A stretch of DNA of 64,000 bases from Cytobacillus horneckiae (GCF_002835735.1 NZ_PISD01000008.1:1-64000); one strand, 5' to 3'; counted from the stretch's first letter, positions 18,737-27,875 are shown. Notes: generated by a model not told the origin, from the sequence alone. Program-made: numbers and translations.

Positions 18737-18853
18737 AACAGGCAGTAAGCCCCCACTTCAAGTTTAGAGGAATCGAAGAAGCATGGGTGGTGGCTAACTG
18801 CCCGTAAAAGCCCGATTGGTTCAACTAACAATCAGTGGGGATGAAGGGAAACC
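18737..18853 (+). repeat. Dispersed structured repeat, copy B
   Basis: Complete first stem-loop (GGCAGTAAGCCCCCACTT...GGGTGGTGGCTAACTGCC) with the conserved loop, then GCCCGATTGGTTCAACTAAC and AATCAGTGGGGATGAAGGGAAACC. The second hairpin's 3' arm and the TTTCACTTTAT end are lost. It starts 9 bases after the gltP terminator. Confidence 0.8.
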
Positions 18854-18993
18854 AGAACGATTATAAAACTGAGATTGCTCTTTTCGCATTCGACAGGTTA
18901 GGTAGCAATAATCTAATATTTGTAAATAAAAATTCATTTTCAAATAACGAAAGCGTAACTTTGTATTTAGAAAACTATACTAATACCCAGATG

Positions 18994-19032
18994 TTGACTG
19001 GACACCGGAAAGTGTCATATAATTATGACACT
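18994..19032 (+). promoter_or_regulatory. Promoter and palindromic operator of the ArsR/SRPBCC pair
   Basis: TTGACT (18994-18999), an 18-base spacer, then TATAAT (19018-19023). The -10 lies inside a perfect palindrome with 9-base arms AGTGTCATA and TATGACACT (19011-19032). A further GACAC/GTGTC pair spans 19001-19016. This is a typical site for autoregulation by the ArsR protein encoded just downstream. Confidence 0.8.
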
Positions 19033-19067
19033 AAATGGTGACTAATATATAAGAGGGGGGAAGGATT

Positions 19068-19388
19068 TTGAGCAATACTTACCAAGAGCGTGATGTTTAT
19101 ATAGCCATTGCAGATCCAACAAGACGTAAATTAATACGTTTGTTGGCAGATTCAGAGGAGTTACCCCTTTACGAACTAACTCCTCATTTTCAAATAGGGC
19201 GTACGGCTGTTTCTAAACACTTGGCTATTCTTAAGGAAGCTGATTTAGTAACTAACCGTAAAATAGGCAGAGAAACAAGGTATCGACTAAATGCAGCTCC
19301 CTTACAGGAAGTTAAAGATTGGTTATCATTTTATGAGAAGTTTTGGAATGAAAGAGCGATATTACTAAAGAATATATTGGAGGAATAA
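19068..19388 (+). CDS. ArsR-family winged-helix repressor
   Basis: A 106-residue protein starting at TTG after GGGGGGAAGGA. The ArsR fold is seen in IADPTRRKLIRLLADSEE, the recognition helix in GRTAVSKHLAILKEADLV, and the wing in GRETRYRLN. No cysteine-rich metal site is present, so it is of the non-metal type usually paired with an SRPBCC protein. The partner gene starts 3 bases after its stop. It probably represses its own operon through the palindrome over the -10. Confidence 0.9.
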   Translation: MSNTYQERDVYIAIADPTRRKLIRLLADSEELPLYELTPHFQIGRTAVSKHLAILKEADLVTNRKIGRETRYRLNAAPLQEVKDWLSFYEKFWNERAILLKNILEE

Positions 19389-19391
19389 ATA

Positions 19392-19772
19392 ATGGCGGAT
19401 TTATTATTAGATTTTCAATTTAAAAGTCCTATCAATAAGGTATGGAACGCCTTAACCCATTCAGATACTCTTGCACAATGGGTAATGGAAAATAACTTTA
19501 AACCAATCGTAGGATACAAATGTCAATTTCGAAATGAAGAAATAGGTTTAATTGTAAATAGTGAAGTATTGGTAGTTGACAAGCCTTATAAGTTATCTTA
19601 TACGTGGGTAGGTGGCCCGATAAACACAATCGTCACATGGACATTAAAACAGGAGGGTGAAACAACCTACTTACATCTTGAACAATCAGGATTCGCAAAA
19701 GAAAATCAAGCGTTCAATGGTGCGAAATATGGCTGGTCAAGTATGGTAGATGAATTAAAAAAATTACTATAA
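19392..19772 (+). CDS. SRPBCC/AHSA1-family protein
   Basis: A 126-residue START/Bet v1-fold protein: FQFKSPINKVWNALTHSDTLAQW at the N-terminus and GWSSMVDELKKLL at the C-terminal helix. Family members bind hydrophobic ligands or act with Hsp90; bacterial ones are often the second gene after an ArsR regulator and may hold its ligand. The gene follows ArsR by 3 bases, so the two are one operon. Substrate unknown. Confidence 0.88.
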   Translation: MADLLLDFQFKSPINKVWNALTHSDTLAQWVMENNFKPIVGYKCQFRNEEIGLIVNSEVLVVDKPYKLSYTWVGGPINTIVTWTLKQEGETTYLHLEQSGFAKENQAFNGAKYGWSSMVDELKKLL

Positions 19773-20010
19773 GAACAGTTATACTTGATCAGCTTTGCAT
19801 CGTAACATCCTAGATCCTATACTGAGCTGTTTATAGTGAAAGACTAATTTTTTTGTTTAAGAGGGAATAAATCAAGATGCCTTTTTACTGAAAGACGAAG
19901 CATGCTTTCTAAGTGGGATATTGAAAATGATAAATATTCATGTGGCAGAATATATTTGGAAAATATTTGCCTGTCAGCTGATTGATAAAAGTAAAGAGGT
20001 GTGTTCCAAA

Positions 20011-20673
20011 ATGACAAATAGTAGATTGAATCCTAAGGTGGATGAATTTTTAAGTGAAACTAAAAAGTGGAAGGAAGAATTTGAGAACTTGAGAAATATC
20101 GTTCTTGAATGTGAGCTGACTGAAGAATTTAAGTGGATGCATCCTTGTTACACGTTTGAGAAAAAAAACATAGTTTTAATACATGGATTTAAAGAATACT
20201 GTGCACTACTGTTTCATAAAGGTGAATGGTTAAAGGACCCCAATGGAATTCTAATCCAACAAACGGAGAATGTGCAGGCGGCACGCCAGATTCGGTTCAC
20301 CAATGTTCAAGAAATAGTTGAACTGGAACCCATCTTGAAAGCCTATATATATGAAGCCATTGAAGTTGAAAAAGCTGGTTTGGAAGTGAAAAAAAAGCAT
20401 AAAGAAATGATCATTCCGGAAGAACTTCAAAATAAATTCGAAGAAATCCCTGCCTTGAAAACAGCTTTTGAAGCACTGACGCCGGGACGGCAAAGAGCTT
20501 ACATTCTTTATTTTTCTCAACCGAAACAATCTAAAACTCGAGACTCAAGAATTGAAAAATATATGCAGAAAATTCTCGCTGGAAAGGGATTAAATGATTG
20601 CACTTGTGGACTATCTCAAAAGCTGCCCAACTGTGACGGATCGCATAAGTTATTAGATAAGAAAACAAATTAA
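20011..20673 (+). CDS. YdeI-family (DUF1801) protein fused to a CDGSH iron-sulfur module
   Basis: A 220-residue protein. Residues 1-190 are the YdeI/DUF1801 domain (ELTEEFKWMHPCYTFEKKN, ALTPGRQRAYILYFSQ). Residues 197-212 match the CDGSH pattern with Cys197, Cys199, Cys208, Asp209-Gly210-Ser211 and His212, which would hold a [2Fe-2S] cluster by three Cys and one His. The start MTNSRLNPKVDEF follows GAGGTG; an in-frame ATG 30 codons earlier is not supported by the family. The function of neither half is known. A decayed second copy of the CDGSH end lies at 16412. Confidence 0.85.
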   Translation: MTNSRLNPKVDEFLSETKKWKEEFENLRNIVLECELTEEFKWMHPCYTFEKKNIVLIHGFKEYCALLFHKGEWLKDPNGILIQQTENVQAARQIRFTNVQEIVELEPILKAYIYEAIEVEKAGLEVKKKHKEMIIPEELQNKFEEIPALKTAFEALTPGRQRAYILYFSQPKQSKTRDSRIEKYMQKILAGKGLNDCTCGLSQKLPNCDGSHKLLDKKTN

Positions 20674-21397
20674 TCAATCTTTAAGTCATCCTTTGCGTTC
20701 ATTCGACCTCCTGTAAGATGTAAGGCGATACTCTTAATTGGAAAAATAAAAAGTGATTGTTAATGTATAATCAGCCTATCGTATAACAGTCTTACGCATT
20801 ACGAATTAAGAAAAGAGAAATACTGCATACAAAAGCATGCTCTTTGGCTTTTTGCTGAAGGGTACACTTTTCTATTACTAACGGGGGACATGCATAAAAA
20901 AACAGAAGCTCCTTTTCTTCAGATTATCGCTGGCGTTTCTTCATTACGAAGGAACGCTTTTTTTTATGTCATAAACAGTGTCAGGTGACCGCCATTATTA
21001 TAGAGTTAAAACCGTCAAAGTGTACAATAAGAATCACTAGTATATTTACTAGTTAGTGTGTAGCTTATTATATTAGCGGTGCTCCTTTATTATCAGGAAA
21101 TGAGGCTGCTAAATTATTTAACGGTATTTATTATAGTAGAATAAAAAAGAGTAAAATGACTGCTACGGATTTTAGTTGTAGGCTCTTAGTTTCTTGTTTT
21201 AGGAATAAGTTTAGTTGAACCAGTTGTAGCTCGATCACCTCTTAGCCTTTCGGAGAAAAAAAGATTGTGCTATTATTTAGGAGGTATCTCATTTAGGAGA
21301 AGCTTAATCAGAAGGTTCATAAATAAGGAGAAATGATATTTTTCTTTATAACAGTTTTACCTTCATAAATGTAGAAGATAGGCGAGGCGAAATTAAA
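20674..21397. other. Long gap before aspartate ammonia-lyase
   Basis: About 720 bases. A terminator-like hairpin lies at 20933. Around 21060-21250 two frames each give a short protein-like stretch (SGAPLLSGNEAAKLFNG in one, LAVLLYYQEMRLLNYLTVF in another) without a start, possibly a decayed gene that I cannot name. Confidence 0.35.
20933..20965 (+). terminator. Orphan terminator-like hairpin
   Basis: GCGTTTCTTC pairs with GAAGGAACGC around ATTAC, followed by eight T. It is 260 bases past the CDGSH gene with nothing recognisable between. Confidence 0.65.
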
Positions 21398-22825
21398 ATG
21401 TTAAATGATAAGGTAAGGATTGAAAGCGATTTCTTAGGATCAAAGGAAGTACCTTTAGATGCATATTACGGGGTCCAAACTTTACGTGCAGTCGAAAACT
21501 TTCCAATAACAGGCTATCGTATTCATGAAGATTTAATTAAAGCGTTGGCAATTGTTAAAAAAGCAGCTGCATTAGCCAATATGGATACTAAGAGATTGTA
21601 TGAAGGACTTGGTAAGGTGATCATTCAGGCAGCAGACGAAGTGATTGCTGGCAAATGGCATGACCATTTTATCGTGGATCCAATCCAAGGTGGTGCAGGT
21701 ACATCCATGAATATGAATGCAAACGAAGTCATTGCAAATCGCGCTTTAGAATTACTTGGGGAAAATAAAGGAGACTATGCTCTCCATTTAAGTCCAAATA
21801 GTCATGTGAACATGTCACAATCAACAAACGATGTTTTCCCGACTGCCATTCATATCGCCACACTTAATTTACTCGAAAAATTATTAAATACGATGCAAGA
21901 TATGCTTGCAACTTTTAAGAAAAAAGCACAACAATTCGACCATGTCATTAAAATGGGTAGGACACATCTCCAAGATGCGGTTCCAATCCGTCTTGGTCAA
22001 GAGTTTGAAGCATATAGCCGTGTAATAGCGCGCGATATTAAACGGATACAACAATCTCGCCAGCATTTATATGAAATAAATATGGGCGCAACAGCTGTGG
22101 GAACAGGATTGAATGCAGACCCTCGTTATATTGAAAATGTCGTTAAGCATTTGGCGAATATTAGTGGTCTTCCACTCGTTGGGGCAGAGCATCTCGTTGA
22201 TGCAACACAAAATACAGACGCTTATACAGAAGTCTCTGCTGCATTAAAAGTATGCATGATGAATATGTCTAAAATCGCGAATGACTTGCGTTTAATGGCA
22301 TCGGGTCCTCGCGCAGGTCTTGCGGAAATTAGCTTGCCTGCTCGTCAGCCAGGCTCATCTATTATGCCAGGGAAAGTCAATCCAGTTATGCCTGAAATGA
22401 TTAATCAAGTAGCATTCCAAGTCATTGGCAATGATCATACCATATGCCTTGCTTCTGAAGCGGGGCAGCTTGAACTAAATGTTATGGAGCCTGTCCTTGT
22501 GTTCAACTTGCTTCAATCAATCAGTATTATGAACAATGCCTTTCGTGCCTTTACAGACTATTGTCTGGCAGGGATTGAAGCTAACGAGGATCGTCTAAAA
22601 GATTATGTGGAAAATAGTGCAGGGATTATTACTGCAGTCAATCCGCATATTGGATATGAAGTGGCAGCACGTATCGCAAGGGAAGCGATTATGGAGGGGA
22701 AATCCGTACGTGAACTATGCCTGAAGTATGATGTATTAACCGAAGAAGAACTGGACCTTATTTTAAATCCTTATGAAATGACAAATCCTGGTATCTCAGG
22801 AGTGTCTCTATTTGACCGGGATTAA
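21398..22825 (+). CDS. aspA: Aspartate ammonia-lyase
   Basis: A 475-residue member of the fumarase/aspartase superfamily. The signature GSSIMPGKVNP, the loop with the catalytic serine, is present, as are MGRTHLQDAVPIRLGQEF and AGTSMNMNANEVIANRA. DAYTEVSAAL and the overall length fit aspartase rather than fumarase C. It converts aspartate to fumarate and ammonium in the cytoplasm, feeding the TCA cycle. It stands alone. A structured repeat begins 18 bases after its stop and is the only candidate 3' structure. Confidence 0.9.
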   Translation: MLNDKVRIESDFLGSKEVPLDAYYGVQTLRAVENFPITGYRIHEDLIKALAIVKKAAALANMDTKRLYEGLGKVIIQAADEVIAGKWHDHFIVDPIQGGAGTSMNMNANEVIANRALELLGENKGDYALHLSPNSHVNMSQSTNDVFPTAIHIATLNLLEKLLNTMQDMLATFKKKAQQFDHVIKMGRTHLQDAVPIRLGQEFEAYSRVIARDIKRIQQSRQHLYEINMGATAVGTGLNADPRYIENVVKHLANISGLPLVGAEHLVDATQNTDAYTEVSAALKVCMMNMSKIANDLRLMASGPRAGLAEISLPARQPGSSIMPGKVNPVMPEMINQVAFQVIGNDHTICLASEAGQLELNVMEPVLVFNLLQSISIMNNAFRAFTDYCLAGIEANEDRLKDYVENSAGIITAVNPHIGYEVAARIAREAIMEGKSVRELCLKYDVLTEEELDLILNPYEMTNPGISGVSLFDRD

Positions 22826-22843
22826 ATAAGTTTTATCGTAGAT

Positions 22844-22924
22844 TAACGGGCAGTAAGCCTGTATCTAAAAGTTTAGAGGAATCGAAGAAATTTTGGCGGG
22901 GGGATAATTGCCCGTAAAAGCCCG
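22844..22924 (+). repeat. Dispersed structured repeat, copy C
   Basis: First stem-loop only: AACGGGCAGTAAG pairs with ATAATTGCCCGT, with the conserved loop core TTTAGAGGAATCGAAGAA. It ends at TAAAAGCCCG. The second hairpin is absent. Confidence 0.75.
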
Positions 22925-23078
22925 CACGTAGCTTAATGATAAAAATTTCTTTTGGAGTCATACTTATATATTTGCTCCTAAAGTTAAAATATCTTATAGA
23001 AGTTAATTATAAAGTATTCTCTCCGCTAAGTTTAATGTGTAGACAGTATGGTTACAGAAGAATTATATCTATCTGATA

Positions 23079-23105
23079 GAGCTGCAGGCAACTGCAGTTC
23101 TTTTA
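23079..23105 (+). terminator. Terminator-like hairpin
   Basis: GAGCTGCAG pairs with CTGCAGTTC around a GCAA tetraloop, followed by TTTT. Confidence 0.6.
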
Positions 23106-23207
23106 TGTTAACGTTAGTATTCTTTGTCAGCTTACGCATGTATTTGAATTGAATCAATTTTTTTATTATTCGTCTTTATGGGAGGAGTGAGATAATAGGA
23201 TACTCTT

Positions 23208-23240
23208 AAAAGGACTAGAACGAGGGTTCTTCCTTTTTTA
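23208..23240 (+). terminator. Terminator-like hairpin
   Basis: AAAAGGACTAGAAC pairs imperfectly with GTTCTTCCTTTT around GAGG, ending in a T-run. Confidence 0.5.
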
Positions 23241-23423
23241 GAGTAGCTTAAATGATAAGTGAACGAAAAAACTTATGAAATAACGTTCATTAGTTCATGG
23301 TTTTGGTGAAGTGAGACTATTGATTAGAGTTTAGCACCATGCAAATGTGCATTTTTTATGCAGTTTATTCAACATTGACAAGGGTAGGATATAATTGTAG
23401 ACCAAAAACAAGGAGGATATATT

Positions 23424-23756
23424 ATGGAAAAACAACAATCTTTAGAACAGTGTATCAAATCTTGTTTAGAATGTATGGAGGCATGTAATATTTGCTATGA
23501 TAGTTGTTTAAAGGAAGAAGACTTAAAAATGATGGTATCTTGTATCCGCTTGGATAGGGAATGTGCAGATATTTGTGCCCTCGCAGTAAAATCTATGCAA
23601 TCCAATAGTCCATTTGTTAATCAAATTTGTATATTATGTGCTGAAATTTGCGAGGCTTGTGGAAATGAGTGTAAAAATCATCATCATGAACATTGTCAGA
23701 AATGTGCTGAAGCTTGCTTTAAATGCGCAGAAGAATGTCGTAAATTTGCTGCTTAA
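23424..23756 (+). CDS. Cytosolic copper storage protein (Csp3/YhjQ-like)
   Basis: A 110-residue protein with 19 cysteines, nearly all spaced as Cx2C or Cx3C along predicted helices (SCLECMEACNICYDSC, CAEICEACGNEC, CQKCAEACFKCAEEC). This is the pattern of four-helix-bundle Csp proteins that bind many Cu(I) ions inside the bundle. There is no signal peptide, so it should be cytosolic like B. subtilis YhjQ. Histidines HHHEH lie before the last helix. A multicopper oxidase gene follows on the same strand after about 500 bases, consistent with copper handling. Confidence 0.88.
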   Translation: MEKQQSLEQCIKSCLECMEACNICYDSCLKEEDLKMMVSCIRLDRECADICALAVKSMQSNSPFVNQICILCAEICEACGNECKNHHHEHCQKCAEACFKCAEECRKFAA

Positions 23757-24251
23757 TTAGGTGGATTTCATTATATATATTTAGCAAAAACAGACTGCTT
23801 TGACTGTTTAAGCTGTAAACACCCCCCATTATGAAATGGGGGGTGTTGGTTTGGTGGAAAAAGATTAAAGGGCATTTTTGCATCATTTCTCGATATTTGT
23901 TAACTATGATTATTAAGAGAAATGGATGGCAATGAAAGGAGGTAGCTGTTTTTATTTCTCAGTGAACCTTCAAAGTATTGTTTTATAGCCTGCTGCAACT
24001 CTCCATGTTATTTGTTCCTCGCATCAAAGGGGTGTTGCTTTTTTGTCAACTGACTTCGGTTTATCGTAACCAGTCACATCGGTAAGCTTCGAGTTGAACC
24101 AGAAATCGGCTATATGTAGGCGCTAACAAAAGAGGAATTCAGAGGATATCTCCTTGGATCATTCTGCTGTATATCAAAGGGTGAAAATATTAAAAGAATA
24201 TGGTGGGATTTTCATCTGCATTGCGATTACTAACAAGGGAGGAACAAGAAA
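23757..24251. other. Gap between Csp and the multicopper oxidase
   Basis: Holds a perfect hairpin at 23818-23847 (CACCCCCCATT against AATGGGGGGTG) that lacks a long T-run but probably ends the Csp transcript. The rest shows no gene. Confidence 0.4.
23818..23847 (+). terminator. GC-rich hairpin after Csp
   Basis: Twelve or more perfect base pairs around a three- to four-base loop. It is followed by TGGTTTGG rather than a T-run, so it may stabilise the mRNA end rather than stop polymerase. Confidence 0.55.
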
Positions 24252-25727
24252 ATGAAAAGAAATATATTGGCAGGAGCAGCCATGTTATTCATATTGACGG
24301 GCTGCACAAATTCCGTAAAAGAACAACAATCAGAAGGAGAAACGATGGAGCATGGGGCCATGGAAGGTATGGAGGGGCACATGGACCATGATAATGTCAC
24401 TCCTCTTCAAGCCTCCGAAGGAACTCAAGAGTTGGTCATTCCGCCTCTATTGGATAAACAGACTGACTCTGACTTCGAATATGAGGTAGTCGCACAAGAG
24501 GGCACGACGCAATTCTTTGATGGCTCCATAACCAAAACCTACGGATACAATGGCAATCTGTTGGGACCAACTGTACGGCTGAAGGAAGGGGAGACCGTCA
24601 AAGTAAAGGTCCGGAATGAGTTGAACGAACCAACGACTTTCCACTGGCACGGCCTTGAAGTACCGGGATCTGAAGATGGTGGTCCGCATGATGAAATCAA
24701 GCCAGGTGAAAGCAAGGTCGTTACCTTAAAGGCTAATCAACCTGCAGCAACACTATGGTACCATCCGCACGCGCATAAGAAGACCTCTGAACAAGTATTC
24801 AAAGGACTTGCTGGGATGCTCTATGTGGAAGGAGCGGATCAGGATTCTGCGGGCCTTCCGACAAGCTACGGATTGGATGACATACCACTCATTTTTCAGG
24901 ACCGTATTTTTGATAAGAACCTTCAACTGAATTATGATGAACTGATGAATAGCGATGGAACCATCGGTGATGTGTCACTCGTAAATGGCACAGTCAATCC
25001 GAAACTGACAGTGACTCAACCGGTGATGCGTTTTCGAATCCTTAACGGTGCAAACGCACGAAATTATACTTTACGATTGAGCAATGGTGCCTCATTCACT
25101 CAAATTGCTTCGGATGGCGGGTTATTGGAAGAGCCAGTTAAAACGGATGAGATTACACTATCTGCTTCAGAACGTTCAGAAATCCTGATTGATTTCTCCG
25201 AAATGGATTCCAATGAGACTGTTGCTATAACCGATGAAGAAGGAACGATTCTGCTTCCATTTGATTTGGCTTTTGAGGGTGAAGCAACGAGAAAATCCGT
25301 TGAATCATGGACATCCGATGAACCCTTCCTGACGGAAAAGGAGAAAGACCTCCCAATCTCTAAACAGATTGAATTGTTTGGAATGATGGACATGGTCACA
25401 ATCAATGGCAAGAAATTCGACCCTGAACGGATTGATTTGAGACAGAAGAAAGGCGTCCCGGAAGTATGGGAAATCTATAATAAACCCGATAATATGGGTG
25501 GGATGATTCATCCATTCCATATCCATGGCACTCAGTTCAAAATCATATCACGGGACGGAAAGGAACCGGCACCGAATGAGCAAGGCCTGAAAGACAGTGT
25601 ACTCATTGAACCGGGCGAACGTGTCAAACTGCTCGTCACCTTTCCTGAAGAAGGCACCTATATGTATCACTGTCATATTTTAGAACATGAAGATAACGGT
25701 ATGATGGGGCAGGTAGAAGTTTACTAA
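24252..25727 (+). CDS. Multicopper oxidase lipoprotein
   Basis: A 491-residue secreted oxidase. A type II signal ends at the lipobox LTGC. It is followed by a Met/His-rich stretch (MEHGAMEGMEGHMDHD) that may bind copper. The four copper motifs are present: HWHGLE, WYHPHAH, HPFHIHGTQF and HCHILEHEDNGMM, giving a type 1 site plus a trinuclear centre. It is of the CueO/laccase-like three-domain class and would oxidise Cu(I) or phenolic/metal substrates on the cell surface. The nearby Csp gene suggests a role in copper tolerance. The ribosome site is GGGAGGAAC. Confidence 0.9.
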   Translation: MKRNILAGAAMLFILTGCTNSVKEQQSEGETMEHGAMEGMEGHMDHDNVTPLQASEGTQELVIPPLLDKQTDSDFEYEVVAQEGTTQFFDGSITKTYGYNGNLLGPTVRLKEGETVKVKVRNELNEPTTFHWHGLEVPGSEDGGPHDEIKPGESKVVTLKANQPAATLWYHPHAHKKTSEQVFKGLAGMLYVEGADQDSAGLPTSYGLDDIPLIFQDRIFDKNLQLNYDELMNSDGTIGDVSLVNGTVNPKLTVTQPVMRFRILNGANARNYTLRLSNGASFTQIASDGGLLEEPVKTDEITLSASERSEILIDFSEMDSNETVAITDEEGTILLPFDLAFEGEATRKSVESWTSDEPFLTEKEKDLPISKQIELFGMMDMVTINGKKFDPERIDLRQKKGVPEVWEIYNKPDNMGGMIHPFHIHGTQFKIISRDGKEPAPNEQGLKDSVLIEPGERVKLLVTFPEEGTYMYHCHILEHEDNGMMGQVEVY

Positions 25728-26280
25728 TTTTATCAAAAAAGACTTTACAGAGTGGACAGGCCGAATCCAATAAGACAGCTAACAGAGAGTAAGACCCCAC
25801 CTCAAAGTTTAGAGGAATCGAAGAAGCTTAGGTGGGGGATAACCATATGCGAATACAGCTATGAATAGGGAACAATGGCTACAACTTGTTAGTCGTCTAT
25901 GGAAAACGGAGTAGAATTGCCATCATGTATATGTAAATGTAATTACACTAATTAATAAAATTACCCGTCACAAGCAGAAAATGGAGAGCTTACAGCACAG
26001 TAAAATGATACTAATGGATATTGATTCGCTAGAAAAGCACCGAAGTAATTTTACTAAAGAGACAACTTAAAAAAATTCAAGTTAAAACAGTTAATAGATG
26101 GCGAGAAAAAACAATAGAATGTTATTTTGCCTCTGTGTTAATACTAGAAAAAACTTTTTATGGCATGAAGCCAAGGCTAAAGGTCCGTTGTAATCGGGTA
26201 TACAAGTATTTTATCTATCAATCCCATTCATACATAACATGATAAACTATAACAGTAGATTTCGTTTTAGGGAGGATTGT
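25728..26280. other. Gap between multicopper oxidase and CWC gene
   Basis: Holds repeat copy D near its left end. The remaining ~430 bases are AT-rich with no start signals or recognisable protein fragments. Confidence 0.4.
25781..25843 (+). repeat. Dispersed structured repeat, copy D
   Basis: A shortened copy: the inner stem CCCCACCT against AGGTGGGG is perfect and encloses the conserved loop core TTTAGAGGAATCGAAGAAGC. The outer arm and the second hairpin are lost. Confidence 0.75.
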
Positions 26281-26478
26281 ATGACAAATCAGCATTGTCC
26301 TATTTGTGGTGAACAAAATCGTTGTATGGTAGATAATGAACATCCTTGCTGGTGTTTCGAAGTAGGTGGATTTCCAAAGGAACTATTAAATAAAGTACCT
26401 GAAGAAAGTAAAGGAAAACAGTGTATATGTAAAAAATGTCTAGAAGCTTTTAATGAAGGTCAGCCGCAGAGTAAATAA
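26281..26478 (+). CDS. Cysteine-rich CWC-family protein
   Basis: A 65-residue protein with NQHCPICGEQNRC, the PCWCF segment that gives the family its name, and QCICKKC near the end; eight cysteines suggest two zinc or iron-sulfur sites. The ATG at 26281 follows AGGGAGGATTG; an in-frame ATG 14 codons upstream lacks a ribosome site. The function of the family is unknown. It stands about 110 bases before the old yellow enzyme gene, on the same strand. Confidence 0.8.
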   Translation: MTNQHCPICGEQNRCMVDNEHPCWCFEVGGFPKELLNKVPEESKGKQCICKKCLEAFNEGQPQSK

Positions 26479-26591
26479 TTTATTTACTCCTTTCTTTGTA
26501 TGTTGGTTTTTGTTGAATTTTCTATCAATTCAGAGTTATTCTTTTGAGTTTAGAGAGTAAACTTGTAGAATAGAAGAGAGGAGTGATAAAT

Positions 26592-27716
26592 GTGGTAGAA
26601 AAAATTGCAGGAAATAGCTTATTGGAATCTGTACCTTTTGGTAAAGGTGTGCTCTCTAGCAGAATTGTGATGGCACCAATGACACGAGGTTTTTCACCGG
26701 ATGGAATACCTGGTGAAAATGTTGCTGAATATTACCGCAAAAGAGCAGAGAATGGTGTTGGTCTGATTATAACAGAGGGGACGGCGATTAATCACCCAGC
26801 AGCCGTAGCACACCCTGATATTCCACATTTTTACGGTGAGAAAGCATTAAAGGCATGGTCTAAAGTGGTTAATGATGTCCATCAAGCAGGAGGTAAAATC
26901 ATTCCGCAATTATGGCATGTGGGGGCAGCGCGAAAAGCTGGCAGTGCTCCAAATGTTGACTCACCCCCTGTAAGTCCTTCAGGTATTACTTTAAAAGGAA
27001 AGAAAAATGACAAGATTAAAGCTTTATCGAATCTTGAAGTGAAAGAAATGATCAATGCCTATGCAGAAGCTGCGGCAAATGCAAAGCGAATCGGATTTGA
27101 TGGTATTGAACTCCATGGTGCACACGGTTATTTAATTGACCAATTTTTATGGGAAGTGACAAATAAGCGCAGTGATGAGTTTGGTGGACATCGCAGTGAG
27201 CGTTCAACCTTTGCAGCAGAAATTGTGAGAGCATGTAGAAAAGAAGTGGGCCGTGATTTTCCAATTGTTTTCCGTTTTTCACAGTGGAAGTCAACGGATT
27301 ACCATGCGAAGCTTGCCAATAATTCAAAGGAGCTTGCAGAAATACTTACACCTTTAGTAGATGCTGGGGTTGATATCTTTCACTGTTCCACTAGAAGAAT
27401 ATGGGAGCCTGAATTTGAGGATGAAGATCCGGCTTTAAATTTAGCAGGATGGACGAAAAAACTTACTAAAAAGCCGACTATTGCTGTTGGGTCAATCGGA
27501 ATTAATCGTGCATACCTCAGTAATCAGGATAATGGGACTGTCACGATTGAAAAAAACCTAAAAATTGTCGATGACAAAGTTAGAGCAGGTTACTATGACT
27601 ATGTAGCCGTAGGTCGGGCACTGCTGGCTGACCCTGAGTGGGTTGTAAAATTAAAAGAAGGAAAATTGAACGAGGTAAGGTCATACACGAAAGAGGCTGA
27701 AGGTTTTCTTACTTAA
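26592..27716 (+). CDS. NADH:flavin oxidoreductase, old yellow enzyme family
   Basis: A 374-residue FMN-dependent TIM barrel. SSRIVMAPMTRGFSPDG is the flavin-binding start, IPQLWHVG follows, and GFDGIELHGAHGYLIDQFLW holds the substrate-binding His pair. DYVAVGRALLADPEWV is the phosphate-binding end. Such enzymes reduce activated C=C bonds with NAD(P)H. The GTG at 26592 lies 6-7 bases after GAGAGGAG, whereas the GTG at 26583 abuts it, so 26592 is chosen. The physiological substrate is unknown. Confidence 0.88.
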   Translation: MVEKIAGNSLLESVPFGKGVLSSRIVMAPMTRGFSPDGIPGENVAEYYRKRAENGVGLIITEGTAINHPAAVAHPDIPHFYGEKALKAWSKVVNDVHQAGGKIIPQLWHVGAARKAGSAPNVDSPPVSPSGITLKGKKNDKIKALSNLEVKEMINAYAEAAANAKRIGFDGIELHGAHGYLIDQFLWEVTNKRSDEFGGHRSERSTFAAEIVRACRKEVGRDFPIVFRFSQWKSTDYHAKLANNSKELAEILTPLVDAGVDIFHCSTRRIWEPEFEDEDPALNLAGWTKKLTKKPTIAVGSIGINRAYLSNQDNGTVTIEKNLKIVDDKVRAGYYDYVAVGRALLADPEWVVKLKEGKLNEVRSYTKEAEGFLT

Positions 27717-27790
27717 TTTTAACCTTAAGTGTTAAAAAGCGTAATTGTGAGATGTTTACGATTTTACTTGCTAAAGCTTCATTTATTTTT

Positions 27791-27820
27791 ACCCCCATCT
27801 AAAGCAAGACGGGGGTAATT
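27791..27820. terminator. Bidirectional terminator between convergent genes
   Basis: ACCCCCATCT pairs with AGACGGGGGT around AAAGCA. On the minus strand it is followed by AAAAATAAAT, on the plus strand by AATTGTATTTT. Confidence 0.6.
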
Positions 27821-27875
27821 GTATTTTAAGAATTTTTTAGTATGGTAACATCCCTATTACTGCTAGTGACAGCTT

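Larger units (their letters stand above)
22925..23423. other. Gap between aspA and the copper storage gene
   Basis: About 500 bases with two terminator-like hairpins (23079 and 23208) but no gene I can support between them. The hairpins suggest that short transcripts or decayed genes once ended here. Confidence 0.4.

Noticed and set aside
18835..19041. 68-codon plus-strand frame before the ArsR gene
   Set aside because: It begins within repeat copy B, overlaps the ArsR promoter and operator, and has no ribosome site.
21060..21260. Fragment of a transporter or enzyme gene
   Set aside because: Protein-like runs occur in two frames but without start, length or a family I can name; noted only in the gap entry.
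23341..23423. CsoR or CueR operator before the copper storage gene
   Set aside because: TTGACAAGGGTAGGATATAAT has a 9-base gap between promoter-like hexamers and only half a CsoR-like core. Too weak to call.
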